Below are positions 36,404 to 47,224 of a DNA stretch of 64,000 nucleotides, in pieces (the stretch's first letter is position 1; each line of letters begins with the position of its first letter). The notes below the pieces were generated by a model. That model was not told the origin of the DNA and searched no databases. It saw only the letters and a list, made by a program, of their open reading frames with translations. The translations under genes were made by a program, and so were the position numbers. The DNA comes from Crotophaga sulcirostris (lineage: Eukaryota > Chordata > Aves > Cuculiformes > Crotophagidae): assembly GCA_013397455.1 (NCBI GenBank), contig VYZB01000040.1:688383-752382 (forward strand), in the 5' to 3' direction.

Positions 36404-39400
36404 CTGCAGAATAAGAGTTCACATGCCAGTCAACACCAGAGCCACCCCACTGCTTGATTCCTCTGCTCTGATCGTGGTTTGAGCAACTCAGGGAGCTGGG
36501 GCTGTTTAGTCTGGAGAAGAGGAGGCTCAGGGGAGACCTTATTGCTCTCTACAACTGCCTAAAAGGAGGTTGTAGTCAGGCAGGGGTTGGTCTCTTCTCT
36601 CAGGTGACCAGTGACAGGACTAGAGGACATGGACTCAAGCTTCATCAGGGAAAGTTTAAGCTTGATATTAGGAAAAAGTTCTTCACTGAAAGGGTGATTG
36701 GCCATTGGAATGCACTGCCCAGCCTCATATGGCTTCCCCTCTAAACCCTTCACCAGCTTTGTGGCCTCCTCTGGACACTCTCCAGTAGCTTTATGTCCTT
36801 TTTATCCTGTGGCACCCAAAACTGCACCCAGCACTCGAGGTGGGGCCGCACCAGTGCAGAGCAGAGTGGGACAATCCTCTCCCTTGCCCGGCTGGCAGTG
36901 CTGTGCTCTCTTTGCCCTCAAGAGTGTCAACAGCTTTAATTTTAAAAAATAATTCATTCTTTTGACACGAAACTCAGCAGCTGATACTGCATCCATCCAC
37001 CCACACAACTAATCCGAGAGCTGTCTGCTTATGTTTCACAAAGGCACTTTGGAATACGAGGGCAAGTTTCCTACTGGAAAGAGGTAAGAAAAGAGAAACA
37101 CTGATGGGAATTAATCTCGTCATACCCTTTTCCACAGACACTTTCCCCCTGTGATTGCAGGGAAGAAACAAATGTATGGACCCGTAAGAGGGCAGTAAAC
37201 ACTCACTTTTCTTCCTATCAAAGGGAGCACTCCCAGGGTTATCTCACACAGACCAGGCCTTAGCTAGTTTTTGGTTCTTTAAAAAATCAGACATTACCTG
37301 GTATCATTTTTATAGCAGTGTTCACTTCACTCCATTCATGAACCTTGTCAAACTTCCAGTCCAGGATGAAGTTCCCGTTGTCCGTCACCACAGGGCCCTG
37401 AGAATCAAACCCAGTTGTCAGCACTGTGAGCTCCTTGTCAGCAAGCACAGCCAGGGACTGTCACAGCCTCTCCCCAGGAGCAGCCATCCCCGCTGCAACG
37501 CTTTAGAGAGAGTCAGCATTCAAGTAAACCAGCCCACAATAAGCCTGTGAGTAAAACCATCACCCAAGGCAACTGCTCATTCCTCATTCTCCTGCACACA
37601 GATAATCATGCAGAAGTTGGAAACAACAATGCAATTTCATCACTGAAACAAGGGAGCCTTTTCACAAGAGTAAAACTACATTCATGTCCTAAAAAGACCA
37701 TTACAGGCAATTGAAGCCAAAATAAGACCTCTCTGCCCCAGTGATAAAGAGTGTGCTGCCAGATGTCTGGGGAGGTTTGGAGTTGAAGAATTGATGGACT
37801 TCAGCATCCCAGATGTGCCCAGTGCTCTTTCAAGCCCAACAGAAGGAGCAATTGTGTCCTTTCGATGGACAAGAGACAGCTGGGGCTCTGGACAAGGTGT
37901 TTCAGCAGCGCTGAGAGGGGTGTGCAACCACATGTGCCAGGAGGGACCAGCATCCTCCAAGGAGACAGCTCGTGCTGGAGAAGCACCGATGTGCATTTGC
38001 CAAACAATACTGGTCTCAGGTTCACAGAGAATGACTGGTTTGCTCTTCTCAGGCACCCAAATGCCTCCTGGCTACAGCCTCTTGGGACGAAACCCATGAA
38101 AACAGGTATTCAGCCTTCAGGTGTTAACTCTAGCCCCTTCTGCAGACAGCTCTCCTCCTCCCTTGCCGTGCAACACGGGCTGGCGAAGCCCTACTGCCCA
38201 AGCCAGGATAGGAGAGTGGCAGTGGAGACAAAGCAACTTCACTTTTAATTTAGTCTGGCTCTGTGTGTTACACAGGAGCCTGGGACAGAGAATGCGCTGT
38301 CCCCCCAATCTGAGACCCTCTTTGGCAGTGCAGACTGCCCTCCAGCCCCACAGCATCCCTGCAGCTCTGCAGGTCAGACCTGGTCAGGAGATGTAAGCCA
38401 GAGAGGCTCTCCACGAGCAGCCTGAACACTTACACACACAGTTCATTAACCGAAGTATAATTAGGAGGAATTAGACAAGATGCCACTCGTGGGAGTGCAA
38501 GCCTAGATTTAATTAGATGAAAGGCCAGACCTCTGGTCCTCCATTTGCCCACGTTCAGGTGGCTCCTCTGGGGATGCAGGGCTGAGGAGGGACACGTACC
38601 GCTTTGCTAACAGCCATCCGCAGCTCCGCGGCGCCTCCGAAGTTTTTGGTCAGGGCTCTGGTGACCGGGACATAAGCCATGGGGATGACCTCGATGGGAA
38701 TCCCCTTCTTCCACTGCTCCCCGAGGCTTTTTGATTTTTTCCTGAGGATGGTTTGAGTTGGGATTAGTGTCAGACATTGCACTGCTAACACCATTAACAT
38801 AATGCGTTTAATCACATCACCTCTTGCAAACCCCTCAGGCATGAGGCCCTGGAGGGCACAGTGAACCATTCACATGTGAACACGTGTAGAAAGAACCCGT
38901 TTAATGCAGGATGCTCAGTCCACTCATAAGCCTTGTTTTGACATGTTTTGGACAAGCAGGACACGAGTTGTTTTTTCTACAGCCCTGCAGCTGTATGTAC
39001 AGAAAGGGAAATTTTACGCCGTGCTGACAACCACTGAGCTAAAAGAGCAGAGCAACCACTTCCCCACAAGCTCTGCCAACTCCTAAGCAGGCTTGCCGAG
39101 CTGAAAATTAAGAAAAGAAGCTAAATTGAATTGCTGAAGCACTGGAAGCCAAGCTCTTTTCCACCTATGCCTGCTCCCCTCACCCACTGGAAGAGCAATA
39201 ATGGACTCATACAGAACCATATGAATTCTCTCATGGGACTGAAAGATATAGTGAAAAGTAATATTTTTACCTGTAATCAGCAATAACAATGAAGCACTTT
39301 GCATATCCTGCAACTATCTTCTCCTGCGTCAAGCAACCACTGCAAAAGGGAAAAGAAAATAATATAAAAACCAGAAGAGAGACTGCTCCTCAGTGTGTTC

Positions 39401-42400
39401 AACAGTCCTAAAGTCCAGTGCCCTCCATCACATTATTGCTTGGTTTGGTGCTGCTGTTATCCCACATCAGAGCTCTTTACACTGCCCCACTGCGCACTTT
39501 ATCCTCCCTGTCCCTTGCACGCACTCTTGGAGCCCTCTCCCACTACAGCTGCATGCATGGCTCTGCATGGGATCCCATTAACCTCTCCAGCCCAGCCCAG
39601 AGACACCCACAGCCAGAAAAGGACACTCAAGAGGCCACCCACCACCAGCACCATGCAGGGATAGATGGACAACCAGGCTCACCCGCCACCTTTGATAAGG
39701 TTGAGGTCAGAGTCCACTTCATCTGCTCCATCGATGGCAACGTCAAGCTGTAGGAAGAGGAGAAACTTGGTGTGGAAACTTCTCCCATGCAGCATCCAGG
39801 TGCTGCTCTCAGTGCAGCCCGGGAGGGTGTCAGATCCCAAGCAGATACCAGAAATGTCACTAGAGCTGGGACCACCTAGATGCCAGCCTGACCAGAGATG
39901 AGCACCTCATCAGCTGCCCAAGGACATCAGCCCCAGCTAAACCACAGGTATATGAGGAAAAAGTTCAAAACAACTGCTGGCCTCCAAGGTACCTCACTTC
40001 AGCCTCTAGTGTTGTCAGCTGAGGTGCAGGGGACCCCTGGGAAAAAATTTGGTCACAACACTTCATCAATGCCATATCCCCATCTCAGGCCAGCAAGTCT
40101 GAAAGAGGTGGCTTCTTCAGCCTGGAAGAGGTGCCGAACACCTGGAGGGAACACAACCTGGCAGCCTACTTGCCAGTTAAAGGGACAAGCACTAAGCCAA
40201 GAGTAAGGCTTAGGGGAAAAAAACAAAACTAATCTTGTTCTCACTCGTGTTCAGCAGCAAAGCTACCTAAACTCTCTTCCTTAGGGGAGGACAAAGCAGC
40301 CTGATGATTTATGAAGAGCCAGGTTAGAGGAAGGTCAGGCAAGGGCTCACCTCCGCGGTTCCACTCACCTCTGGATGTCGGTCCAAGTCACTTAGCGTTA
40401 AGCCGTTCTGCAGGATCAGCTGACGGGCCTGTGCATTAAGGAAACAGCAAACACCGTTTAGCAGCAGCAGGAAAGGAAAACAGACTCGTGGTGTCATTCC
40501 CCTGGCTGCAGCAAGGATGGATCTCCCTGGGAAAGCTCCACCCTGACCTGGCAGGAGGTGGCGGCCAGCAGCAGGAACGCATGGTGAGGAGAAAGTGATG
40601 CTTCCAGACCAAATTATTTTAACCAAAATAAAACTCTGCTGCTGATTTAAACTAAAACGCTCACATGGTGCAACAGGAGTCCTGGGTTCAAGTATCTCTG
40701 TATTAAAAAGCAGGAGGCCCCACCAGCATGGTGGGAATCACTCGTATCTAAACATTAGGGCAGTTATGGGATTTTTGAGTCCTGTGTTATTTCAGTTTGG
40801 ACATCCTCCTCCCTGGCACCATCCAGCCTCTCTGATTTCCTTCAGCTGAAAAATTGGAGCAAGAAAATAACATATTTATACCTAATACAGGACTAACAAT
40901 GAAAATATTTTTCATATTGGAAAGAATCAAAACAAAAGCAAAAAAAGAAAAGCACAACTCATGGAAAAAGTTTGGGAAGCCTCCTGAAACAGCTGTTAGG
41001 TGGCTCCAACCTACTTTTACTGAAGTAGCTGTGTATTTCCCTCTAGTGGCAATAGAATTCAGAGCAGCTGGAATTACCCTCCACTTGGTCTGGAACTACC
41101 CTCCACTTAGTCAGTCAGTTTAAATGGAAGAGAGAACCTTGAATTGGTTGAATTTCCTGTGTTACAAATCATCACCTAGGTAAGACTCCCTCCTTGCACA
41201 GACTCTGTTCAAGTCCGAACTTCCTACCACACTGTAGCTACTTCAAGAAACTCCAGTGTGATAATCTGGATCAGCTTATTCCTTTGAACTCTACCCAGTA
41301 ACACCAAAGGAGTGCATCAGTCGCAAGTATTGCCATCGCAGAAACAATAAGAAGAAATAGCAGGTGGTACTCTTGACAAGGAGGTATGATTTGAATCCTT
41401 TATTGTGGCATTTCATAGCATGCAGCTTTAACATCCATGGGCTGTGGGCTCTTGATCCGTGCATTAGGATTCCCTAAAGACTCACAAAATTTAAAGAATA
41501 AAAATCAGTGGGTTCGCATCGATTACAGTGTCCATGTAAAGAGTTACCAGGGATCTGGCAACCGAAAGCACTGAAAACCACCGTGCTGCACATGCAGGCC
41601 ACATCCTGAACAGGCTCAGAGTCAGCAGTGTGGAAACGAGGTGGCTCTCTCTCTTCAGGCTCTCTGCTTGTGATGGGAACAGACCGGCACGAACCAAAAG
41701 CAGAGCTCCCACAACTGGGGGAAAGCGTTGGTAACCGCGCAGCACTTGCCAAGAACGATCTCGCTCCGTGCTCTTGGCACGCGTCCAGGTGAAAAGAAGA
41801 AACAACACAAAAGCCAAGTGACAGATACTTACCCCAGCACTAGCTTTACTGATGGTGATGGAATCACCCAACCTGACAACAGGGAAAGAAGGAGAATGAA
41901 AGCCCACTGTAACCAATTTTTCCTTGCCAGTGACCTCAGGCAGCCTTTTACACCTGTACCTGGCGAAAATAAGATGCTATTTTGCTGATCTGGGAATGCT
42001 TCACTCAGAATGGGCTGAGGTCTAAGAGACTGCAAAAGATACGAGGCAGCCCCATGTCCAGGGGATTTTGGCTGGTGCACATGTATGTTCTCTCTCTTCC
42101 CTTTACCAGTAACTTTTCTGTTTTACTGGTAATGAACTCCGTAGCATTAAACTCTGTAGTGTTACATGAACTCTTCCAACACGAAGTTTAACAAGGGCAA
42201 GTGGTGGGTTCTGCACCTGGGACACAGCAACCCTGGATACACGGACAGACTGAGGAGTGAGAGGCTGGAGAGCAGCCCTGCAGAGAGGGACCTGGGGGTG
42301 CTGGTCCACAGCAAGTTGACCATGAGCCAACAGTGCCCTGGCAGCCCAGAGGGCCAACCATGCCCTGGGGTGCATCAAGCGCAGCATCGCCAGCCGGGCG

Positions 42401-45400
42401 AGGGAGGGGATTGTCCCGCGCTGCTCTGCACTGGGGCGGCCCCACCTCCAGTACTGGGTGCAGTTTTGGGTGCCACAGGATAAAAAGGACAGAAAACTAC
42501 TGGAGAGCATCCAGAGGAGGTGATAAAGCTGGTGAAGGGTCTAGAAGGGAATCCATATGAGGAGAGACTGAAGTCATTTGGTCTGTTCAGCCTGGAGAAG
42601 AGGAGACTGAGGGGGGACCTCATAGCAGTTTAGTGCTTCCTCAAGAAGGAGGAGCAGGCGCTGAGCTCTTCTCTCTGGTGACCCATGATAAGACTCGAGG
42701 GAACAGGAGGAAGATGTGCCAGGGGAGGTTTCAGCTGGAGTTAGGAAATGGTTCTGTACTCAGAGGGTGGTGGAGCACTGGAACAACTCCCAGGGAAGCA
42801 GTCGCGGCATCAAGCCTGACAATATTCAAGAAGCATTTGGCCAACGCCCTCAGACACACGGTGTGAATGCTGGGAGTGTCCTGTGCAGGGACAGGAGTTG
42901 GACTCAATGAACCATGTGGATTCTTTCCAACTCAGGTCACTCTGTGATTCCGTGAACGTTTCAAGCCAGGGCAGGCTCCAGCCCAGGCTGCCTACCAATA
43001 TGAGACGAGGTGGCCGAGTGGTTAAGGCGATGGACTGCTAATCCATTGTGCTCTGCACGCGTGGGTTCGAATCCCATCCTCGTCGGGACAGGAAAATTTT
43101 CTCCATTATTTCTACTCTGCTCTCGTGAGACCCCACCTGGAGTCCCGTGTCCGCTTCTGAAATCCCCAACACACGGAGGAGATGGAACTGTTGGAGCGGG
43201 TCCAGAGGAGACCACGAGGATGATCCTGAGGGCTGGAGCACCTCTGCTATGGGGACAGGCTGAGAGAGTTGGGGTTGTTCAGCCTGGAGAAGAGAAGGCT
43301 CTGGGGAGACCTTAGAGCAGCCTCCCAGTGCTTAAAGGTGGCCAACAGGAAATCTGGGGAGAGGTTCTTTATCAGGGAGTGCAGGGAACAGAACAGAATC
43401 ATAAAGGTTGGAAAAGACCTCTAAGATCATCAAGTCCAACTGTCACCCCAACACCACCGTGCCTGCTAAACCATGTCCCAAAGTGCCACATCTACACATT
43501 TTTTAACACTTCCAGGGATGAAGACTCCACCACTTCCCTGGGCAGCCTCTTCCAATGCTTCACCACTCTTTCAGTAAAGAAATTATTCCTAATATCCAAT
43601 CTATACCTCCCCCAGCGCAACTTGAGGTCATTTCCTCTCATCCTATCAATTGTTACTTGGGACAAGAGACCAGCACCCACCTCACCAGAGCCTCCTTTCA
43701 GGGAGGCGTAGAGAGAGATGAGGTCTCCCCTCAACCTCCTCTTCTCCACACTAAACAGCCCCACTTCCCTCTGCTGCTTCTCGTAAGACTACAGACGCTG
43801 CCCCAGCTTCACTGCCCTTCTCTGGACACGCTCCAATGTCCTTCTTGTACCAAGGGGCCCAAAACTGAACGCAGGATTTGAGGAGCAGCCTCACTAATGC
43901 TGAGTACAGGGGCACAATCACTTTCCTGCTCCTGCTGGTCACACCATTTCTGATCCAAGCCAGGATGATGCTGGCCTTCTTGGCCACCTGGGCACACTGC
44001 TGGCTCACGTTCAGCTGCTGTCAAACAGCACCCTGAGGTCCTTTTCTGCCATGCAGCTCTCCAGTCACTTTTCTCCAAGCCTGTAGTCCTGCATGGGGTT
44101 ATTTTCACCCAAATGCAGGATCCAGCACTTGGCCTTGTTGAACACCATTCAACTGGCCTTGGCCCATTTATTCAGCCCGTCTAGATCCTTCCTGCCCTCA
44201 AGCAGATCAACACTCCCATCCAATTTGGTAGGGTAGGAGGTTGTTAAGTTTTCATAAGGTTTTAGGGCAATTCAGGTCGGTCTCTACCCAACGGCCAGTT
44301 CAAAGCAGGGTCAGCTACCAGGTTCCTCATGGATTTCCCACTCAGGTCTTGTAAACCTCGAAGGACCAGCTCTGCACAGCCTGCCTCACTGCTTGATTGT
44401 CCTCACAGTGAAAAATGTTGTGACAGAAGAACAATCCCAAGGTCCACACCAGGACAATGAGAAGGACACATGCCCAATTTCTAGACTGGGGCACTGCCAC
44501 CCAGCCTCAAAAACTCTTTGAGGGTCATCCCCATCACGTGGCCTCTCCCTGCCCAAAGGGGACAAGGTTACAGTTGCTCATTTGCAACACAGTAATTAGA
44601 CAGGTACGGCTGGACTCGATGATCTCAAAGGTCTTCTCCAACTGGATCATTCTATGATTCTAGGATTCCCACCTCAGGGAACAGAGGCAGAGAGACCAAA
44701 GCCAGGTGCCTAAAGTCACAGAAGCAGCAAGCAGCTCTGCCTTTCACCACCAAGCCACGTTCTCCCTCTCCCTGCAAACCTCTCAACAGCTGGCTGACAG
44801 GCCAGGAACTTTTTACAGCTTTCAGGAAATCAAAGAAGACTCGGTGTCTCCAAAATCACCATGTCAGTTTTGCATTATGAGCCTGCTTCACCACTGCAAA
44901 CAACATTTTTCTGTAAGCAGGATCCAGAGCAAGCCACAAACCAACACTGATACAATCACCACTATCACACAAGATAAAAACACACCTCCGAGCACAACAG
45001 CAGCTCAGGTCAGGGGGTCAGGGTAACACAGCACAATCACCACCACCTCATGAGGTCCATCTGCAGGCTGCATCACAGCTGCTTTCAGTTAACTCACACC
45101 ACAGTGAGCCAGTGCACAGAGTAGCCAGAGGGAAGATCCCCCGTGTGTTTGGACTAGCAGAAAGCAAAGGAGGAAAGTGCTTACCTGAAAAGACGTTGGG
45201 ATGCAGACAATTGTCAGATCCTCCTGCTTAACCCGCTCAGCTGTGGGAAAAAAAAAGCAGAAGCCTCAGTTTATTCGTTGCAGAAGGAAAAAACACACCA
45301 ACTTTCACTTTAAGAAACCTCAGTTCAGAGCAACCCCTTTGAATCACTGCAATTACTTGCTTGGCTTGCAAATAACTCAGTGCTCAAAACAAAAACAGGT

Positions 45401-47220
45401 GCCACTCTGCATTGGCTAAGGCTCAGTTTCTACAGTCAGAAATGTTCAAACACCCGCCCTGACTCAGGCCAAGTCACCACTGGGCCTTTGTATCTCCACA
45501 ACCTTTGTGCCTCCAGCAACAGAAGAGCCTCGTCAGCAAATCGTCACCTGGGAAATCAGCCCTACTCCCCTCTCTCACTCCATTAGACAGGGTTTTGCTG
45601 CACTCCTTGTAAACAGAGCGCTCCAGCAGCTGTCTGAAAGGTTTTCTGGCTTGTTGCCTTGGGGACATCACATTCATTTATTATAGAACATTTAAATATA
45701 TGGCAGGGAAAGGACTAATAAAATACAGTATTCCATTAAATGGAAGGAAATATTTCCTCCCTCAGGTTAACCTCAAATGACTAAAATCTATTACTAAGAT
45801 ATCATTATGGACAAAATGTTATTTTAGCAATTACAATACTGAGACATGAGCCAAAAGTCTGGGAGTAAGCAACAGCTCTCACACCACAGCAAGCACGCGG
45901 GCTTCAAGGTAACGCTACTGCTAAGCCTGAAGGGGCAAAACATGGGGCTGTATGTTGTTACAACACACACCCCAGTGCTAATGCATTCAGTAGACATGAA
46001 AACTCAAGATTTTGCAGCCTGGAACAGGCAATGCACTTTAAAAACCATATCTATTTATTTAGAGACTGATTCTGCCTTAGAGTCAGGAGTGGCTGCAATA
46101 CTGAGGCAAACCCAGAAAGCTGAACTGCTGCTCCCAAACCAGTTCCCAGACAAATATGTGTATTGTACACACAGCATGGGGTGAGGGGAGTGCCAAGGGG
46201 AAGGCACAGAATTCTCTCTGCTGTTTCCTTGGGAAGAGAAGCACTGCGCTGTGCTCAGACCTCTGCCCTGCTCACCCGTGGTGGGACAGGGGTGGCTCTG
46301 CCCAAGGGAGCTGGGGGTCACAAGGCCACTCTGAGCACCCCAGGTGGGACACGTTGAACTCTACTTCCAAACAGGAGCCCCCCTCTATGTCCAAGCAAGC
46401 ACCCCACGAATGACAGGGCTGATGGTGCAACTCCAGATTCACCACACATGGCTGCCCCTGGTTGGCATCCAGGGTTACAGCACCTCCCCAGGCAGATCTG
46501 CCCTAGGGCTGAGAGTGCCCAGGGAAGGGAACTCTAAACCTCTGCACCCTCTGTAATGAGGTGTGGGGATAATCACATTCAATTTGCAAAAATACATTTG
46601 TCTCACTTGAATATTTTGCTGAAATTTTCTGAATCACACCCTATGCAAACCTGCACCTGGGGCAGGCAGATAAACCCAGCTTCAGGGTATAAAAAAGCAG
46701 TGAGATTTCATTCCTGATTTTCATTACACTTCAACAGGACCCTCAATGTGAATAATATGGATGTGAGCAAGCAGCATCAGCCGCATACAAATGGGTTAAC
46801 GGAAGCAGAGCAGCTGCATGGCCCAAAGCCACAAAGCAAGTTAGGACCAGGCAGAGCTGGAAAGAAACGAGGGGTTTGGCTTCAGTTTGTGGTGGGTGCC
46901 AGAAAAGCGCTTTGCCTGGCCGTAGGGGGAGAACACGTGGCAAATCATTACTTCTTCAGCACTCTCTGTGCAATAAATCTGGAGCACAAGACCCAGTTTT
47001 AACTTTCGGCTTCAAGGAGGACACAGCAGTGGGTGAACAGACCCAGCACACCAGCTCTAAGTCAGCATCCAGAGGATTCAGCATGTTTTTCCAAGTTGTT
47101 GGAGCAGCTGGACAAAGGAACTTTCCGCGGTGCAAGGGACACAAAGCAGAACATCCTACCTAATCGATGCACCGCATGGACAATCGTAGAACCACTTCCA
47201 ATCCCAAGAACTTGATTGTT
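36306..47220 (-). CDS. RPIA: RPIA, ribose-5-phosphate isomerase A (exons 2-9; exon 1 missing)
   Basis: Cytosolic isomerase of the non-oxidative pentose phosphate pathway (ribose 5-phosphate to ribulose 5-phosphate). Eight coding exons join in frame with GT/AG borders: 47220-47160, 45240-45185, 40428-40369, 39747-39683, 39339-39271, 38741-38600, 37397-37298 and 36403-36306. Together they give 216 residues and a stop. Motifs in order: GIGSGST (phosphate-binding loop), IPTSFQ, DGADEVD with the active-site aspartates, LIKGGGG with the lysine, [12 protein letters not shown] with the catalytic glutamate, [24 protein letters not shown] and [10 protein letters not shown]. All expected catalytic residues are present. 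The N-terminal exon is not visible and probably lies in the gap at 52627-52942. Identity is certain from the motifs. Confidence 0.97.
36480..36722 (+). repeat. CR1 LINE internal piece, plus strand
   Basis: CTCAGGGAGCTGGGGCTGTT through ACTGAAAGGGTGATTGGCC to AATGCACTGCCCAG. It is cut off before the CR1 3' end and is joined directly to a minus-strand piece. RPIA intron 8. Confidence 0.9.
36723..36915 (-). repeat. CR1 LINE internal piece, minus strand
   Basis: CCTTCACCAGCTTTGTGGCC, CTGCACCCAGCACTCGAGG and TGGGGCCGCACCAGTGCAG: the internal CR1 region in inverted orientation to the neighbour. It has no 3' tail at the junction. Confidence 0.9.
37298..37397 (-). CDS. RPIA: RPIA exon 8
   Basis: 33 codons plus one base: [16 protein letters not shown] through NTAIKMIP. 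Acceptor is TTCTCAG, donor GTAATG. Confidence 0.98.
38600..38741 (-). CDS. RPIA: RPIA exon 7
   Basis: 47 codons after the split one, starting [20 protein letters not shown] and ending LRMAVSKA. Acceptor is CATCCTCAG, donor GTACGT. Confidence 0.97.
39271..39339 (-). CDS. RPIA: RPIA exon 6
   Basis: [20 protein letters not shown] then DY and a split Arg codon. The Glu of TQEK is the catalytic base in this family. Acceptor is TTTTGCAG, donor GTAAAA. Confidence 0.97.
39683..39747 (-). CDS. RPIA: RPIA exon 5
   Basis: [20 protein letters not shown] followed by GG- split over the intron. It carries the DGADE active-site motif and the KGGG lysine. Acceptor is CCTACAG, donor GTGAG. Confidence 0.98.
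40369..40428 (-). CDS. RPIA: RPIA exon 4
   Basis: Exactly 20 codons, [20 protein letters not shown]. Acceptor is TGCACAG, donor GTGAGT. Confidence 0.98.
40440..42175. other. RPIA intron 3, part without repeats
   Basis: No recognised exon or repeat. A 47-base segment at 41875-41829 on the minus strand has splice-like flanks (TTGTCAG before, GTAAGTATC after) but does not fit the RPIA protein. Confidence 0.55.
42176..42957 (+). repeat. CR1 LINE, about 0.78 kb, plus strand
   Basis: TTTAACAAGGGCAAGTGGTG (the CR1 'FNKGKW' region), TGAGCCAACAGTGCCCTGG, GGCTCAGCCTGGAGAAG-like words and the end GACAGGAGTTGGACTCAATG with tail GTGATTCCGTGA. It is degenerate, with frame breaks, and ends 46 bp before the tRNA gene. 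Confidence 0.93.
43004..43085 (+). tRNA. tRNA-Ser(GCT)
   Basis: An 82-nt type II (long variable arm) tRNA. The acceptor stem GACGAGG (43004-43010) pairs with CCTCGTC (43078-43084), with discriminator G at 43085. The A box is TGGCCGAGTGG, the anticodon loop is CTGCTAA with anticodon GCT at 43037-43039, and the B box is GGTTCGAATCC. The anticodon stem ATGGA/TCCAT is perfect. A Pol III terminator TTTT follows at 43097-43100. There is no intron and no CCA in the DNA, as in eukaryotic genes. It reads AGC/AGU serine codons. It matches the vertebrate tRNA-Ser(GCT) I know essentially without change, so it is probably functional. It lies antisense in RPIA intron 3 (between exons 3 and 4). Confidence 0.98.
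43097..43100 (+). terminator. RNA polymerase III T-run terminator of tRNA-Ser
   Basis: TTTT in GGAAAATTTTCTCC, 12 bp after the tRNA 3' end. Confidence 0.8.
43108..43393 (+). repeat. CR1 LINE, plus strand, 3'-interrupted
   Basis: TCGTGAGACCCCACCTGGAG, CGGGTCCAGAGGAGACCAC, GGTTGTTCAGCCTGGAGAAG, and then TTTATCAGGGAGTGCAGGGA where it stops and the next copy begins. It starts just after the tRNA terminator. Confidence 0.93.
43395..44240 (-). repeat. CR1 LINE, about 0.85 kb, minus strand
   Basis: AGAATCATAAAGGTTGG then AAAAGACCTCTAAGATCATC, continuing to GGCCTTGGCCCATTTATTCAG and beyond. The longest CR1 copy here. The minus strand reads ORF2 C-terminal pieces ([35 protein letters not shown]) with frameshifts. 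Its 3' tail abuts the truncated plus-strand copy at 43393. Confidence 0.93.
44600..44670 (+). repeat. CR1 LINE 3' end
   Basis: ACGGCTGGACTCGATGATCT then CAAAGGTCTTCTCCAACTGG and the tail ATCATTCTATGATTCTAGG. About 70 bp. Confidence 0.88.
45185..45240 (-). CDS. RPIA: RPIA exon 3
   Basis: Completes a split Ala codon, then [18 protein letters not shown]. Acceptor is CCCACAG, donor GTAAG. Confidence 0.97.
45245..47155. other. RPIA intron 2
   Basis: No recognised repeat, exon or RNA gene. Confidence 0.6.
47160..47220 (-). CDS. RPIA: RPIA exon 2
   Basis: Encodes [20 protein letters not shown] plus one base. Acceptor is TTTGCAG, donor GTAGG. It starts on a whole codon, so exon 1 must end in phase 0. 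Confidence 0.97.
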
Positions 47221-47224
47221 CTGC

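Noticed and set aside
41829..41875. Possible extra RPIA exon (minus) flanked by TTGTCAG and GTAAGTATC
   Set aside because: RPIA exons 3 and 4 already join without missing residues, and the 47-base insert would shift the frame. Probably a chance pair of splice-like sites or a rare cryptic exon.
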